Part shown: piece after piece, positions 1 through 9,066 of the stretch
Position numbering within the stretch: the stretch's first letter is position 1
Layout: each line of letters starts with the position of its first letter
NCBI GenBank assembly: GCA_965201155.1
Contig: OZ241752.1
Span: 2,862,782-2,926,781 of the forward strand
Length of the DNA stretch: 64,000 bases
Origin: JANQOH01 sp965201155
GTDB lineage: Bacteria > Pseudomonadota > Alphaproteobacteria > UBA7887
Reading direction: 5' to 3'
Notes under the pieces: generated by a model
The model's database searches: none
Seen by the model: the letters and a program-made list of their open reading frames with translations, nothing else
Told to the model about the DNA's origin: nothing
Program-made: the position numbers and the translations under genes

Positions 1-2221
1 CCGGTGTCAGCGGAACCTGGACATAGCGTCCGTCGCGCCATAACGGCCACTGATCCAGCAGTGTCGAACTGTTGAGCCAGCCATCCTGACCGCCAAGCAG
101 AACGAAATAATTGGCGTCCGGGTCGGTCATGTCGGAAACATGGCGGGCATTGGCGCCGTAGCGCACGCGGTGCCGCTCGGTGGTCGTGTCATGCGCCGTC
201 TTCAACAGCGTATCGGAACTTCCGCCCACGCCGTATTCGGCAAAGCGGTAGCGGCTGCCGATGACCGGCGCCATCGCCAGTGCGTGGCCGAGTTGCAAGC
301 GGTGCATTTCCGCCCAGTTCTGGAATGTCTGTGCCCCCTGCGCTGCGCTTTCCAGCCCTGCCGTCAGCGCGCGCCGCAACACCGCCGGGTCGGCGGCGTC
401 GACATCCTCCTGCAGCAGCACGGCAGCGCGCCCGAAATTGGCGAATGCCTGCCAGTCGGTTTCGCCGAAGGCCTGTGGGTAGAATATGCCGGTGAAGCCG
501 GCGCGGAACTGCTCGAACACCACGGCGCCTTTCGACTCGGGCCGGTAATGCCCGTCCCAGCCGCGCAATCGCTCGACGGCTTCGGCCTGTGCAGCGTCGT
601 CCGGCTCGCCCAGCCCCAGCGTATCCAGCCGGGCAATGAAGAGATCGCGCAGTGCGAGCGCCGAGGGCATTTTCACGTCCTGTTGCAATGCGATGAGGGT
701 TTCGAGACCCACCGGCGTTTCCGCCTCGATCACTTCCGCCATGCGCTGCACGCGGTCGTCGGGCGAAAAGAAGAACCCCACCGGCGGGCCGTCTGCTGTC
801 GGGCGGTTGTTCGCGGAAACCAGATACCCCGCCCCGGGATTGTAGCTGAACGGCAGATCGCCGGCCGTGTACAGCGCCGCCCAGGCAGGGTCCTGCACCG
901 CCGGATCGTGAAAAATGTCGCCCGGCGCGCCGTTTCGCCGCGGCAGGTGCGCCGCCATCACCTGGCCGATATTTCCCTTGGCATCCGCGTAGAGCATGTT
1001 CTGGCCGGGTACCGAGAAACTGTGGAATGCGCGGTGAAACTCGCGGAAATCCTGTGCCCGGCTGACTGCAAGCATCGCCGATATTTCGTCACTGGGGCGA
1101 TGGCCGGTCCATTTCAGCGCCAGCGGCGGCAGGTCGAGGCCCGCCAGCAGCGGTGTGTCCGTGATGATGGGGCCGTGCACCGTGTCGCGCACCGTTATCT
1201 CCGTGTCGAACCACCAGCGCACGCGGATTTTTTCGTGCCGTTCCGTGATGTCCGGCGCGGCCGTGCTCATGTCATAGAGATCGCTGGACGCCGCGCGCAT
1301 GTTCGTGCCGCCCCAGGCGATATGGCGGTTGCGGCCAATGGCGAAGATCGGCAGGCCCGGCCCCATCAACCCCACCGCATGAAAGGAGGGAGACTTCACA
1401 CCGGCGATCAACCATACATTCGGCACCATCAGGCCGAGATGGGGGTCATTGGCGATAAGTGCCCCGCCGGTTGCCGTCCGCGCGGGGGCCAGCGCCATGC
1501 TGTTGCTGCCCGAGCGTCCGACTTCAAGCAGCGTGTCCAGCGCTGCCTCCTGACGGCTGCCGCCGAAGCTCGGCAGCGAGGCGCTGCCGGTGTTGACCAT
1601 CCGCGCCCACAGTTCGGGCCAGTCGGTGCGTGTCCGCAGCGGCAGCAGTCGCGCCCAGACCATCCAGTTCACATCGGTCCCGACAAGGCGGCCTATGGTC
1701 AGCACATCGGCGACCGTCCAGGGTTCGCGCGCAAGGCCGAGAACGCGAAATTCATGCGGAAGAACGCGGACAGCGTCCTGATAATGGTTGATTCCGTCCA
1801 CGAACCGTTGCGTCCAGCGCCGCGCGGCGGGGTCCATGGCGCGTTCGCTGGCGGCGGCGGCGCGCGAAAAGGAGAGCACTCTCAAGCCGCGGTCGATATC
1901 GAGCGCCACCGGGCCAGCCATCTCCGAGACTCGGCCATAGGCCAGCATGCGCGCCATCGCCATTTGGCCGAGCCGCAGATGCGCATGCACAAGGCCGAGC
2001 GCGAAGGCGGCGTCTTCGTCCGTTTCGGCTTCGATAAAGGGAATGTGATGCGCGTTCCAGTGGATGGTGACGGCGCCGTGCAGCGGCAGCCCACCGGTCG
2101 GGAACACAGCCAGCCTTTCCGTCAGCCCGGCAGGTCCGGGCAGCGGCGACAGCAGTGCACACCCCGCCATCACGCTGCCGGCCACCGCCATCCCCATCCA
2201 GAGCGTCCCCCGCCCCGCCAT
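1..2221 (-). CDS. Penicillin acylase family protein (Ntn-hydrolase), lipoprotein-like, C-terminus outside window
   Basis: Read on the minus strand from ATG 2221-2219, the frame stays open for about 740 codons to the left edge, so the C-terminus is missing. It begins MAGRGTLWMGM and reaches a lipobox-like MAGC near residue 21, which suggests an outer-membrane or periplasmic lipoprotein. Family landmarks include VHAHLRLGQM near residue 85 and a GSNSMALA block whose first Ser (codon 1507-1505, residue 239) sits where the autocatalytically exposed N-terminal Ser of the beta chain lies in penicillin G acylases, followed by LIANDPHLG. Members hydrolyse amides such as beta-lactam side chains or N-acyl-homoserine lactones; the substrate cannot be told here. 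The frames open on the opposite strand are shadows. Confidence 0.88.
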   Translation of the reverse strand, partial: MAGRGTLWMGMAVAGSVMAGCALLSPLPGPAGLTERLAVFPTGGLPLHGAVTIHWNAHHIPFIEAETDEDAAFALGLVHAHLRLGQMAMARMLAYGRVSEMAGPVALDIDRGLRVLSFSRAAAASERAMDPAARRWTQRFVDGINHYQDAVRVLPHEFRVLGLAREPWTVADVLTIGRLVGTDVNWMVWARLLPLRTRTDWPELWARMVNTGSASLPSFGGSRQEAALDTLLEVGRSGSNSMALAPARTATGGALIANDPHLGLMVPNVWLIAGVKSPSFHAVGLMGPGLPIFAIGRNRHIAWGGTNMRAASSDLYDMSTAAPDITERHEKIRVRWWFDTEITVRDTVHGPIITDTPLLAGLDLPPLALKWTGHRPSDEISAMLAVSRAQDFREFHRAFHSFSVPGQNMLYADAKGNIGQVMAAHLPRRNGAPGDIFHDPAVQDPAWAALYTAGDLPFSYNPGAGYLVSANNRPTADGPPVGFFFSPDDRVQRMAEVIEAETPVGLETLIALQQDVKMPSALALRDLFIARLDTLGLGEPDDAAQAEAVERLRGWDGHYRPESKGAVVFEQFRAGFTGIFYPQAFGETDWQAFANFGRAAVLLQEDVDAADPAVLRRALTAGLESAAQGAQTFQNWAEMHRLQLGHALAMAPVIGSRYRFAEYGVGGSSDTLLKTAHDTTTERHRVRYGANARHVSDMTDPDANYFVLLGGQDGWLNSSTLLDQWPLWRDGRYVQVPLTP

Positions 2222-2546
2222 ATTGCTGCCCCCGCCGGGAAATCCTGCTGGAGGGGTTAGCACAAAGCCCCTTGCCGAAAAAGCCGCCCGCGGCAATCAG
2301 CAGCGCCGTGGCCGATCCTTCCTGTTGCTCGCACCCGGCTCCGGCGCGACAGACTGGCCAGACTTGCGTTCAGCGGGCAGGCGGGCGGCTTGACCTGCAA
2401 ACAAGTCCTGCTTAGCTTTTGCTGCAAGCGCCTTCGGCGCGTCTCTCAGGGGCGGTTGCCATACCGCCCGCCTGCCAAAAATCCGGTCGGTATTGCGCGC
2501 GCCATAAGCGGCGCAAGCCGGCCTGCTGATATAAGGAATTCCAAAC
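2222..2546. other. Intergenic region between divergent genes
   Basis: About 325 bases separate the divergent acylase and porin genes. The stretch must contain both promoters. I see no RNA gene, convincing small ORF or terminator in it. An AAGGA sequence lies about 10 nt before the porin GTG. Confidence 0.4.
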
Positions 2547-3932
2547 GTGTTGCAGCGGTGCGCCGTTCTCAAAACCGGTTTGCTCATGCTGTTGCTAGGG
2601 GTGAGCCCGGCGGCGGCGCAGGATCAACCCGCGGCGGAGTCCGCCGCCCCGCCGGCGGCGGGAGACGAAGCCCAAGACAAGGCGCTGGTCGGCGCCGGCG
2701 CCGTCGGCTACGACCCGGAAAAGGCATTTTTCGGCCCCTTGCCGCGTTATGTCTCGCCGGGCGGCAATATGAGTGCCGGCGCCGGATTTCTGGTGCAGAT
2801 GGACGGCGGCGGCTATGACCGCTCAGGCGCCGAAGAAGGAACCGTTATCGACTCGATGTCCGGCGGCAAGCAGGGGCGCCGCGCCATCCTCATCGCCAAC
2901 GGCTTGTTCTTCAACGATTACATCTTTTTCGGCACCTGGGACTTTCTCGACCGCGGCGAACGCTTCAGCGACGGGCTGCGTTCGGCCATGTTCGCCTGGC
3001 GCCGTTTCGACCCTCTCTGGTTCATGGTCGGCCAACAGGAAATCGCTTCGCCCATGGACGGCGCGCGCGGCATTCGCGCCTTCATGGAAGAATCCATGGC
3101 AACCAGCGCCTTCGCCTACGCCCCCGGAACCCCGTCAGTAGGCGCCCGCATCTCCCATCGCGGCCCCAACCACTCCGCCGCCCTGGGGTATTTCCGCGTG
3201 CCGATCAGGGAGTTCGGTGACGACCGGGAGGGCTATGGCGTGCATGGGCGGGTTACCTACGCGCCCATCGTCGAGCGCACCAAGGCGCTGCATTTCGGCG
3301 TTGCCGGCTATTGGCGCCAACCCACCATCCTGCATGGTCACACCCACGGCACCGAGCGATTCGCTGCCCGCCCGGAATTCCGGGTCGATAACAGCAGCAT
3401 CGTCGTCGATACAGGCAATATCGAAAGTATCGATACCTTCCATTTCGGCGCACTGGAAATCGCCGGCGTCTACGGGCCGTGGTCGCTGCAGGGTGAGGTT
3501 CATCGCCTGGACGTCAAGCGCGCCCCCGGGCCCGGGGGCGCCGCATGGCCCGACCTGACATTCAACGGCCATTATCTGCTCGGTAGCTGGTTCCTTACCG
3601 GCGAGTCGCGAAACTACTACCAACGCTTGGGTTCGTTCTGGCGCGTCAGGCCCCACAAGGAATTCGACCCCTGGGGAAGCGGCGGCTGGGGCGCCTTCGA
3701 ACTCGCCGCGCGCATAAGCCATATCGACCTCGACGACCAGGTGAATCTTCCCGGCGGCATTCGCGGCGGCGCCAGCGATAATGTAACCTTGGCGCTGAAC
3801 TGGTATTTTAATCCCTATGTGCGCCTGTCGCTCAACTATGTGCACGCTGACGTGGACAAGGTGAACGCCGAGGGAGACCAGGAAGGCGGCAGAATGAACG
3901 CTTTCGGCATGCGCTTGCGCTGGGAATTCTAG
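2547..3932 (+). CDS. Outer-membrane porin, OprO/OprP (phosphate-selective porin) family
   Basis: The 461-aa product starts at GTG 2547 behind AAGGA. It has an N-terminal signal peptide (MLQRCAVLKTGLLMLLLGV, cleavage near AAAQD) and a long body of alternating aromatic and polar residues typical of beta strands. The C-terminus (NWYFNPYVRLSLNYVHAD, then the last residues LRWEF) is the hallmark of OprO/OprP-type porins, with a terminal Phe recognised by the BAM complex. It should form a diffusion channel in the outer membrane. Anion or phosphate selectivity is known for some family members and is not shown here. ispH begins 24 bases downstream on the same strand. Confidence 0.8.
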   Translation: MLQRCAVLKTGLLMLLLGVSPAAAQDQPAAESAAPPAAGDEAQDKALVGAGAVGYDPEKAFFGPLPRYVSPGGNMSAGAGFLVQMDGGGYDRSGAEEGTVIDSMSGGKQGRRAILIANGLFFNDYIFFGTWDFLDRGERFSDGLRSAMFAWRRFDPLWFMVGQQEIASPMDGARGIRAFMEESMATSAFAYAPGTPSVGARISHRGPNHSAALGYFRVPIREFGDDREGYGVHGRVTYAPIVERTKALHFGVAGYWRQPTILHGHTHGTERFAARPEFRVDNSSIVVDTGNIESIDTFHFGALEIAGVYGPWSLQGEVHRLDVKRAPGPGGAAWPDLTFNGHYLLGSWFLTGESRNYYQRLGSFWRVRPHKEFDPWGSGGWGAFELAARISHIDLDDQVNLPGGIRGGASDNVTLALNWYFNPYVRLSLNYVHADVDKVNAEGDQEGGRMNAFGMRLRWEF

Positions 3933-3956
3933 TCCGGGGAAAGGGGCTCGGCGGCC

Positions 3957-4886
3957 ATGCGTATCCTGCTCGCCCGCCCGCGTGGCGCTTGCGCCGGCGT
4001 CGAGCGCGCGGTGGAAGTTGTCGAACGGGCCCTTGAGCGGTTCGGACCGCCGATCCATGTACGCCACGAGATCGTGCACAACCGCCGCGTGGTCAACTCC
4101 CTGCGCGCCCGCGGCGCCGTGTTCGTGGATGAAGTGGATGAAATTCCCGAGGGCGCCATCACCGTGTTCAGCGCCCATGGCGTTTCACGCGAGGTCGAGG
4201 AGGACGCCCGCGCGCGCCGCTTGCAGGTTATCGACGCCACTTGCCCGCTGGTCGCCAAGGTCCACATCGAGACGTGGAACTATGCGCGCCAGGGACGTCA
4301 GGTCGTGCTCGTCGGCCATAAAGGGCATCCCGAAGTGGAAGGCACCAGCGGCCGCGCACCGGGCGCCGTGTTGCTGGTGTCCTCCGTGGAGGATGTTGCG
4401 CGCCTGCGTGTGCGTGACCCGGAAAAACTTGCTTGGGTCACGCAAACCACGCTCAGCGTCGACGATACCCGCATAATCATCGAAGCGTTGAAGGCGCGCT
4501 TCCCCGCCATTGTCGGTCCTGACAAGGGCGATATCTGCTACGCCACACAGAACCGCCAGACCGGAGTCCGCCGCCTTGCGGAGGAGGCTGATGTCATCCT
4601 GGTGATAGGCTCCCCCAATAGTTCCAACTCCAACCGGCTGTGCGAGGTGGGTACGGAAATGGGGGTGCCGAGTTACCTGGCGGACGATCCTGTGGGCATC
4701 GACCCGGCCTGGTTGCAGGGCGCGTCTGTGATCGGCGTCACTGCGGGCGCGTCCGTGCCGGAAGCGCTGGTGGGTGAAATCGTCGACCATCTGCGCGAGT
4801 TGACGGGCGCTGCCGTCGAGGAACAGGACGGAGTCGTGGAGCGGGTGCGCTTCAAGCTTCCTCCCGCACTTGCCGCCCCCGCCTGA
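3957..4886 (+). CDS. ispH: 4-hydroxy-3-methylbut-2-enyl diphosphate reductase (IspH/LytB)
   Basis: IspH is the last enzyme of the MEP isoprenoid pathway; it reduces HMBPP to IPP and DMAPP with a [4Fe-4S] cluster. The 309-aa protein has the three cluster cysteines, Cys12 (PRGACAGVERAV), Cys96 (DATCPLVAKVH) and Cys194 (DICYATQNR). It also has the substrate-binding His41, His74 and His124 and the catalytic Glu126 in GHPEVEGT. The length is normal for the family. It lies 24 bases after the porin gene and may share its transcript. dxs, the first enzyme of the same pathway, is about 20 kb away in this window. Confidence 0.96.
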   Translation: MRILLARPRGACAGVERAVEVVERALERFGPPIHVRHEIVHNRRVVNSLRARGAVFVDEVDEIPEGAITVFSAHGVSREVEEDARARRLQVIDATCPLVAKVHIETWNYARQGRQVVLVGHKGHPEVEGTSGRAPGAVLLVSSVEDVARLRVRDPEKLAWVTQTTLSVDDTRIIIEALKARFPAIVGPDKGDICYATQNRQTGVRRLAEEADVILVIGSPNSSNSNRLCEVGTEMGVPSYLADDPVGIDPAWLQGASVIGVTAGASVPEALVGEIVDHLRELTGAAVEEQDGVVERVRFKLPPALAAPA

Positions 4887-4939
4887 CTCCGCTTTCTGCG
4901 CACCCCGACGCGCGAACATTATCGGTCCCCGGCAAGTTT

Positions 4940-4954
4940 GTTCTTTATTTATTC
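4940..4954 (+). promoter_or_regulatory. LexA-box-like direct repeat (GTTC-N7-ATTC)
   Basis: GTTC at 4940-4943 is followed after seven bases by ATTC at 4951-4954, 27 bases before the radical SAM start. The known alphaproteobacterial LexA operator is GTTC-N7-GTTC, so this has one mismatch. The downstream protein is related to spore photoproduct lyase, a DNA-repair enzyme, which makes SOS control conceivable but unproven. A chance match is also possible. Confidence 0.3.
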
Positions 4955-4981
4955 TTTGCGGTGTGATAGGCTGGCCGTGTC

Positions 4982-6058
4982 ATGAACACCGCCGGCGGCA
5001 AGTCCAGGGAGCAACGCAAGGGCAGGGGCGCAGTTTCCAACCCTGACGGGCGCTTCGAAACCACTCAGCGCGCCGCCCTCGACGATGGCTGGGGCAGTCT
5101 TGATGAAGAACTGCCACCTTTGCGAACAACCGTCGGCATCGACACCAGCCGCAGCATCATCTCGCGAAACGACTCCCCGGATATCGGCTTCGACCGTTCC
5201 ATAAACCCCTATCGCGGCTGCGAACATGGGTGCGTCTATTGCTACGCGCGCCCCACCCACGCATGGCTCGGCCTGTCTCCGGGGCAGGATTTCGAGTCGC
5301 GCCTGTTTGCCAAGCCCGATGCGGCAGAATTGTTGCGCAGTGAGCTGGCACGGCCCTCCTATCGCTGTGCGCCGGTCGCACTCGGCACCAATACCGATCC
5401 CTACCAGCCGATCGAGCGCGAACGGCGCATCACGCGCAGCATTCTTGAAGTGCTTGCGGAGCACGAACACCCCGTCACCATTGTCACCAAATCAGCACTG
5501 ATCCTGCGCGACCTCGACATTCTCTCGGAGATGGCGGCGCGCCGGCTTGCCCGTGCTGCCATTTCGGTCACGACACTTGACCGCCGCCTCGCCAACCGGC
5601 TGGAGCCGCGCGCCAGTACGCCGCCGCGGCGGCTCGCAGCCATTCGCGCGCTGGCCGAGGCGGGCGTGCCCGTTGCCGTCATGGCTGCGCCGATCATTCC
5701 CGGTGTCAATGACACTGAAATCGAGGCAATCCTTGGTGCGGCGGCCGGCGCGGGCGCCAGCGAAGCCGACTGGGTCATGCTGCGTCTGCCGGGCGAGGTC
5801 GCAGATTTGTTCAAGGAATGGCTGGAAGCGCATGCACCGCTGAAAGCGCGGCGCGTGATGAGCCTCGTTCGCAGCCTTCATGGAGGCGCTGATTATGACT
5901 CCCGCTTTCACATCCGCCGGCGCGGCGGCGGCGCCTATGCCGACATGATTGCTGCGCGCTTTGCGAAAGCGCGGCGCAAGTTCGGCCTTGCCTTGCGCGG
6001 CCTCGAACTCGACACTACCCGCTTTGCTCCGCCGCGCGCCCAATTGAAGTTATTGTGA
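4982..6058 (+). CDS. PA0069-family radical SAM protein (SplB-related)
   Basis: This 358-aa protein carries a CxxxCxxC radical SAM cluster motif at Cys80, Cys84 and Cys87 (RGCEHGCVYCYARPTH), matching the PA0069 family related to spore photoproduct lyase. The family extends past the core with a conserved C-terminal region, seen here as MSLVRSLHGGADYDSRF and RRRGGGAYADMI. A [4Fe-4S] cluster should bind SAM and generate a deoxyadenosyl radical. The physiological substrate of PA0069 proteins is not established. A DNA-repair role is suggested only by similarity and by the LexA-like box just upstream. Confidence 0.88.
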   Translation: MNTAGGKSREQRKGRGAVSNPDGRFETTQRAALDDGWGSLDEELPPLRTTVGIDTSRSIISRNDSPDIGFDRSINPYRGCEHGCVYCYARPTHAWLGLSPGQDFESRLFAKPDAAELLRSELARPSYRCAPVALGTNTDPYQPIERERRITRSILEVLAEHEHPVTIVTKSALILRDLDILSEMAARRLARAAISVTTLDRRLANRLEPRASTPPRRLAAIRALAEAGVPVAVMAAPIIPGVNDTEIEAILGAAAGAGASEADWVMLRLPGEVADLFKEWLEAHAPLKARRVMSLVRSLHGGADYDSRFHIRRRGGGAYADMIAARFAKARRKFGLALRGLELDTTRFAPPRAQLKLL

Positions 6059-6115
6059 CGAAATTCCTGCCAGACAGGCTGCCGTCAGCGCGGCGCTTGC
6101 CGTAAAAGAACACCG

Positions 6116-6856
6116 ATGTGGCAGGACGTCTCCGACCTACACCAGTTCTATGACTCGCCGCTGGGCCAGATCGCGCGCCGGTTGATACGCCAGCGGCTGC
6201 GCGCCTTCTGGCCGGACTTCGCCGGCAGGCGCGTTCTGGCGCTTGGTTACGGCACGCCCTATCTCGGTGCCGCCCTGGAAGAGGCAGAATGTGTGGCCGC
6301 TGTCATGCCAGACCGACAGGGTGTGATCCGCTGGCCGTCCGGCCAGCCCGGGCGCGTCGTGCTGGCGGAAGAAACGGCACTGCCCCTGCCGGACAGCGCT
6401 TTTGACCGCATCCTGCTCGTCCACGCTGTCGAATCGAGCGAGCACATCCGCCCCATGCTGCGCGAAGTCTGGCGTGTCATGGCCGACGGCGGACGCGTTG
6501 CCGCCATTGTCCCAAATCGCCGCGGCGTGTGGGCGCGCCTGGAGCGGACGCCGTTCGGCCACGGCCATCCCTTCAGCCAGCCGCAACTCGCCTATCTGCT
6601 GCGTGAAAACATGTTCGTACCCGTCCGCACGGATTATGCGCTTTATGTGCCGCCAAGCCGTCGGCGCTTCATCCGCCGCCTTGCCGTACCGTGGGAACGT
6701 GCGGGTGCGCGCTGGATGCACCCGTTCGGCGGCGTCGTCCTGTGCGAAGCGGAAAAGCAGCTCTACGGGCTGGCGGCTCCGGCAGGAGCCGGACGGCGGT
6801 TCAGACGGGCGCTGGCCGCGAGCCGCCCTGTCGGCGCGTTTTCCGGCTCAGCATGA
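6116..6856 (+). CDS. Class I SAM-dependent methyltransferase
   Basis: The 246-aa product has a Rossmann-type methyltransferase fold. Motif I is degenerate (RRVLALGYGTPYLGAAL). Later motifs are clear: LPLPDSAFDRILLVHAVE, then LREVWRVMADGGRVAAIVPNRRGVWARLE, which resembles family members found near metW/metX or gloB in alphaproteobacteria. The substrate is unknown. Its last 56 bases overlap the 3' end of metW on the other strand, a tail-to-tail overlap. Confidence 0.8.
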   Translation: MWQDVSDLHQFYDSPLGQIARRLIRQRLRAFWPDFAGRRVLALGYGTPYLGAALEEAECVAAVMPDRQGVIRWPSGQPGRVVLAEETALPLPDSAFDRILLVHAVESSEHIRPMLREVWRVMADGGRVAAIVPNRRGVWARLERTPFGHGHPFSQPQLAYLLRENMFVPVRTDYALYVPPSRRRFIRRLAVPWERAGARWMHPFGGVVLCEAEKQLYGLAAPAGAGRRFRRALAASRPVGAFSGSA

Positions 6857-7490
6857 ACACGCCCTTGTCGCCAAGCAGATTGGCCAGGAAACCGCCATTT
6901 CGAAAACGCCGGACCGTGCCGTCCCCGGCGAGCGCAAACTGCCGCTCCACCGTGACTTCCTCCGCCGCGCACAGCGCCAGAAAGTCGCGGATCGTGCAAA
7001 AATGGATGTTCGGCGTGGCATACCACGGATTATCCAGCGAACGGGTCACCGGCATGCGCCCGCTCAGCGCAAGTTGTACGCGGCAGTGCCAATTGCCGAA
7101 ATTGGGGAAGGAAACAATCGCCCGCCGCCCGATGCGCAGCAACTGCAGCAGCACTTCACGCGGATTATGTGTCGCCTGCAAGGTCTGGCTCAACACCACA
7201 TAATCGAACGCATCATCGGGATAGTCCTTGAGGTCCGCGTCCGCATCCCCCTGTATCACCGACAACCCGCGGCGCACACAGGCATTCACGCCCTCGCGGC
7301 TGATCTCCAGGCCGCGCCCGTCAACCTTGCGTTCAGCAGCCAGATAGCGCAGCAGCGCTCCGTCGGCGCAGCCGACATCCAGTACCCGCGACCCGCGCGC
7401 GATCAAGCCCGCGATGATTTGCAGGTCAACGCGAATTCCGTCCGCGCGCGCCAACCCGGCGGCGGAAAAGCCCGGCTCCCCCGCGCTCAT
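6801..7490 (-). CDS. metW: Methionine biosynthesis protein MetW
   Basis: MetW is a methyltransferase-like protein encoded with homoserine O-acetyltransferase and needed for its function in several proteobacteria. Motif I is intact (VLDVGCADGALLRYL), followed by GLEISREGVNACVRRGLSVIQGD and DYVVLSQTLQ. I place the start at ATG 7490-7488 because that ATG overlaps the metX stop codon (ATGA), giving 229 aa and translational coupling. A GTG six codons upstream is the alternative. The 3' end runs into the convergent methyltransferase gene. Confidence 0.92.
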   Translation of the reverse strand: MSAGEPGFSAAGLARADGIRVDLQIIAGLIARGSRVLDVGCADGALLRYLAAERKVDGRGLEISREGVNACVRRGLSVIQGDADADLKDYPDDAFDYVVLSQTLQATHNPREVLLQLLRIGRRAIVSFPNFGNWHCRVQLALSGRMPVTRSLDNPWYATPNIHFCTIRDFLALCAAEEVTVERQFALAGDGTVRRFRNGGFLANLLGDKGVFMLSRKTRRQGGSRPAPV

Positions 7491-8665
7491 GGCGTCGGTA
7501 GCCCGCACTGCGCCGCAGCGCTGTTGAGAAAGCCGGACAGGATGGCGTGAAACTCCGGCTCGTCGAGCAGGAAACTGTCATGCCCCTTATCGGTCTCGAT
7601 CTCCACCGAACTGACATTCGCCGCATTGCCGTTGAGCGCGTGAACGATGTCGCGGCTTTCGGCCGTCGGAAACAGCCAGTCGCTACTGAACGAAATCACA
7701 CAGAACCGGACCGGCGTGTCGGTAAACGCCGCGTGCAGATGCCCGCCATAGTCTGCGGCAATGTCGAAATAATCCATCGCCCGCGTGATATAGAGATAGG
7801 AATTGGCGTCGAACCGTTCGACAAAGCTGCGGCCCTGGTGGCGCAAATAGCTTTCCACCTGAAACACTGCTTCAAAGCCGAATGCCGGTTCGGTGTGGTC
7901 CTGCAGGCCGCGTCCGAACTTGCGGTGCAGCGCCGCTTCCGACAGGTAGGTGATATGCGCCATCATGCGGGCGACAGCCAGGCCTTGTGCGGGCGTGGTG
8001 TGATGGGTGGCATATTCGCCCTGGTGCCAGTCCGGGTCCGACATGATCGCCCGCCGCCCCACTTCGTGAAACGCGATGTTCTGCGCCGTATGCCGGGCGG
8101 CGCAGGCGATGGGAATCGCGCTGCACACGCGCGCCGGGAAGCGCCGCGCCCATTCCAGCGCCTGCATCCCTCCCATCGAACCGCCGACCACCGACAGCAG
8201 CCGCTCGATCCCCAGATGGTCCAGCAGCATGGCCTGCGCTTCCACCATGTCGCCTATGGTGATGACCGGAAACCGCATATTGTAGCGCGCCCCTGTCGCC
8301 GGTTCGGTGGACGCCGGCCCCGTGGTGCCCATGCAGCCGCCGAGCACATTGGCGCACACCACGAAATACCGGTCGGTATCAAGCGGCTCCCCCGGCCCGA
8401 CAATGGCGTCCCACCAGCCCGGCCGTCCGGTCACCGGATTGATGCCGGCGACATATTGGTCTCCGGTCAGCGCGTGACAAACCAGAATGGCGTTGGAGCG
8501 CGCCGCATTGAGGGTCCCGTAGGTCTGATAGGCGACGGTGAAGGGACCCAGCTCGACCCCGCAGGCGAGTTTCAGCGGCGCCTTCTCTCCCAGCCGCACT
8601 GCCGAGGAGGGGTCGCTTGTCTCATGCTGCGGACGCGCCGCGGCGGAAGTGACGGCCAACAGCAA
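7487..8665 (-). CDS. metX: Homoserine O-acetyltransferase (MetX), alpha/beta hydrolase
   Basis: MetX acetylates homoserine with acetyl-CoA in the direct-sulfhydrylation route to methionine. The 392-aa protein shows the nucleophile elbow GGSMGGMQ (Ser163), Asp329 in SFSSDWLFP and His362 in DKGHDSF, the full catalytic triad. The start appears to be TTG 8665 with AGGA just upstream; a second TTG two codons later is equally possible. metW follows with a 4-base overlap, so the two are expressed together. Confidence 0.95.
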   Translation of the reverse strand: MLLAVTSAAARPQHETSDPSSAVRLGEKAPLKLACGVELGPFTVAYQTYGTLNAARSNAILVCHALTGDQYVAGINPVTGRPGWWDAIVGPGEPLDTDRYFVVCANVLGGCMGTTGPASTEPATGARYNMRFPVITIGDMVEAQAMLLDHLGIERLLSVVGGSMGGMQALEWARRFPARVCSAIPIACAARHTAQNIAFHEVGRRAIMSDPDWHQGEYATHHTTPAQGLAVARMMAHITYLSEAALHRKFGRGLQDHTEPAFGFEAVFQVESYLRHQGRSFVERFDANSYLYITRAMDYFDIAADYGGHLHAAFTDTPVRFCVISFSSDWLFPTAESRDIVHALNGNAANVSSVEIETDKGHDSFLLDEPEFHAILSGFLNSAAAQCGLPTP

Positions 8666-8869
8666 TGATCCTTTCGCAAAGTTCCGTGGGAAAACCTATC
8701 AGGCTGCCAACTGCACCGTGCGCAGCGCCCCGGCAGCCTGTCATGCCCGCCGCTTCCCGCTCATTCGCCCGGGTTTCGCATCCGGACGCGGGACCGTAGA
8801 GCCGCAGGCACCGATTTTCAATGCTGCGCGCGGGCGAAGCGGCACCCGCCGGCTCGCTCGGGCCGCCAT

Positions 8870-8959
8870 GTTCTGCTATAATACCGCCATCCGGCGGTTC
8901 CGATCCTTGATCACGGGCTCGCCGCATCGAATCCCGATACATCCCGGCAAATCCCGTCT
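8870..8959 (+). promoter_or_regulatory. Cassette C: promoter-like block, hairpin and three direct 10-mers
   Basis: Within the 400-base gap between metX and the Gfo/Idh gene, an ATGTTCTG block (8868-8875) leads into TATAAT at 8877-8882, an extended -10 element with TG one base upstream. Directly after it is an inverted repeat, ACCGCC (8883-8888) and GGCGGT (8893-8898). Three abutting 10-base units follow at 8930-8939 (AATCCCGATA), 8940-8949 (CATCCCGGCA) and 8950-8959 (AATCCCGTCT). Matching arrangements occur at 27.5 and 47.3 kb. The Gfo/Idh start lies 107 bases downstream, so this may be its leader or a separate small RNA. The remainder of the gap shows nothing recognisable. Confidence 0.5.
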
Positions 8960-9066
8960 CCCGTGCCGCGCCGGAAGCAATTGCCCGAATCCGGGAAGCG
9001 CGATACTGCCGCCTCGCAGCGCTTTTCCCGCACCCCTCCCTCGAACGCGAAGGAATCCGCAAGGCC

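Noticed and set aside
140..2260. A 706-codon open frame on the plus strand
   Set aside because: It is antisense to the penicillin acylase gene, whose family motifs are clear; the product has no known similarity and reads as a GC-rich shadow.
8930..8959. CRISPR-like reading of the three 10-mers
   Set aside because: Units abut without spacers and are only 10 bases; there are three per site and no cas genes.
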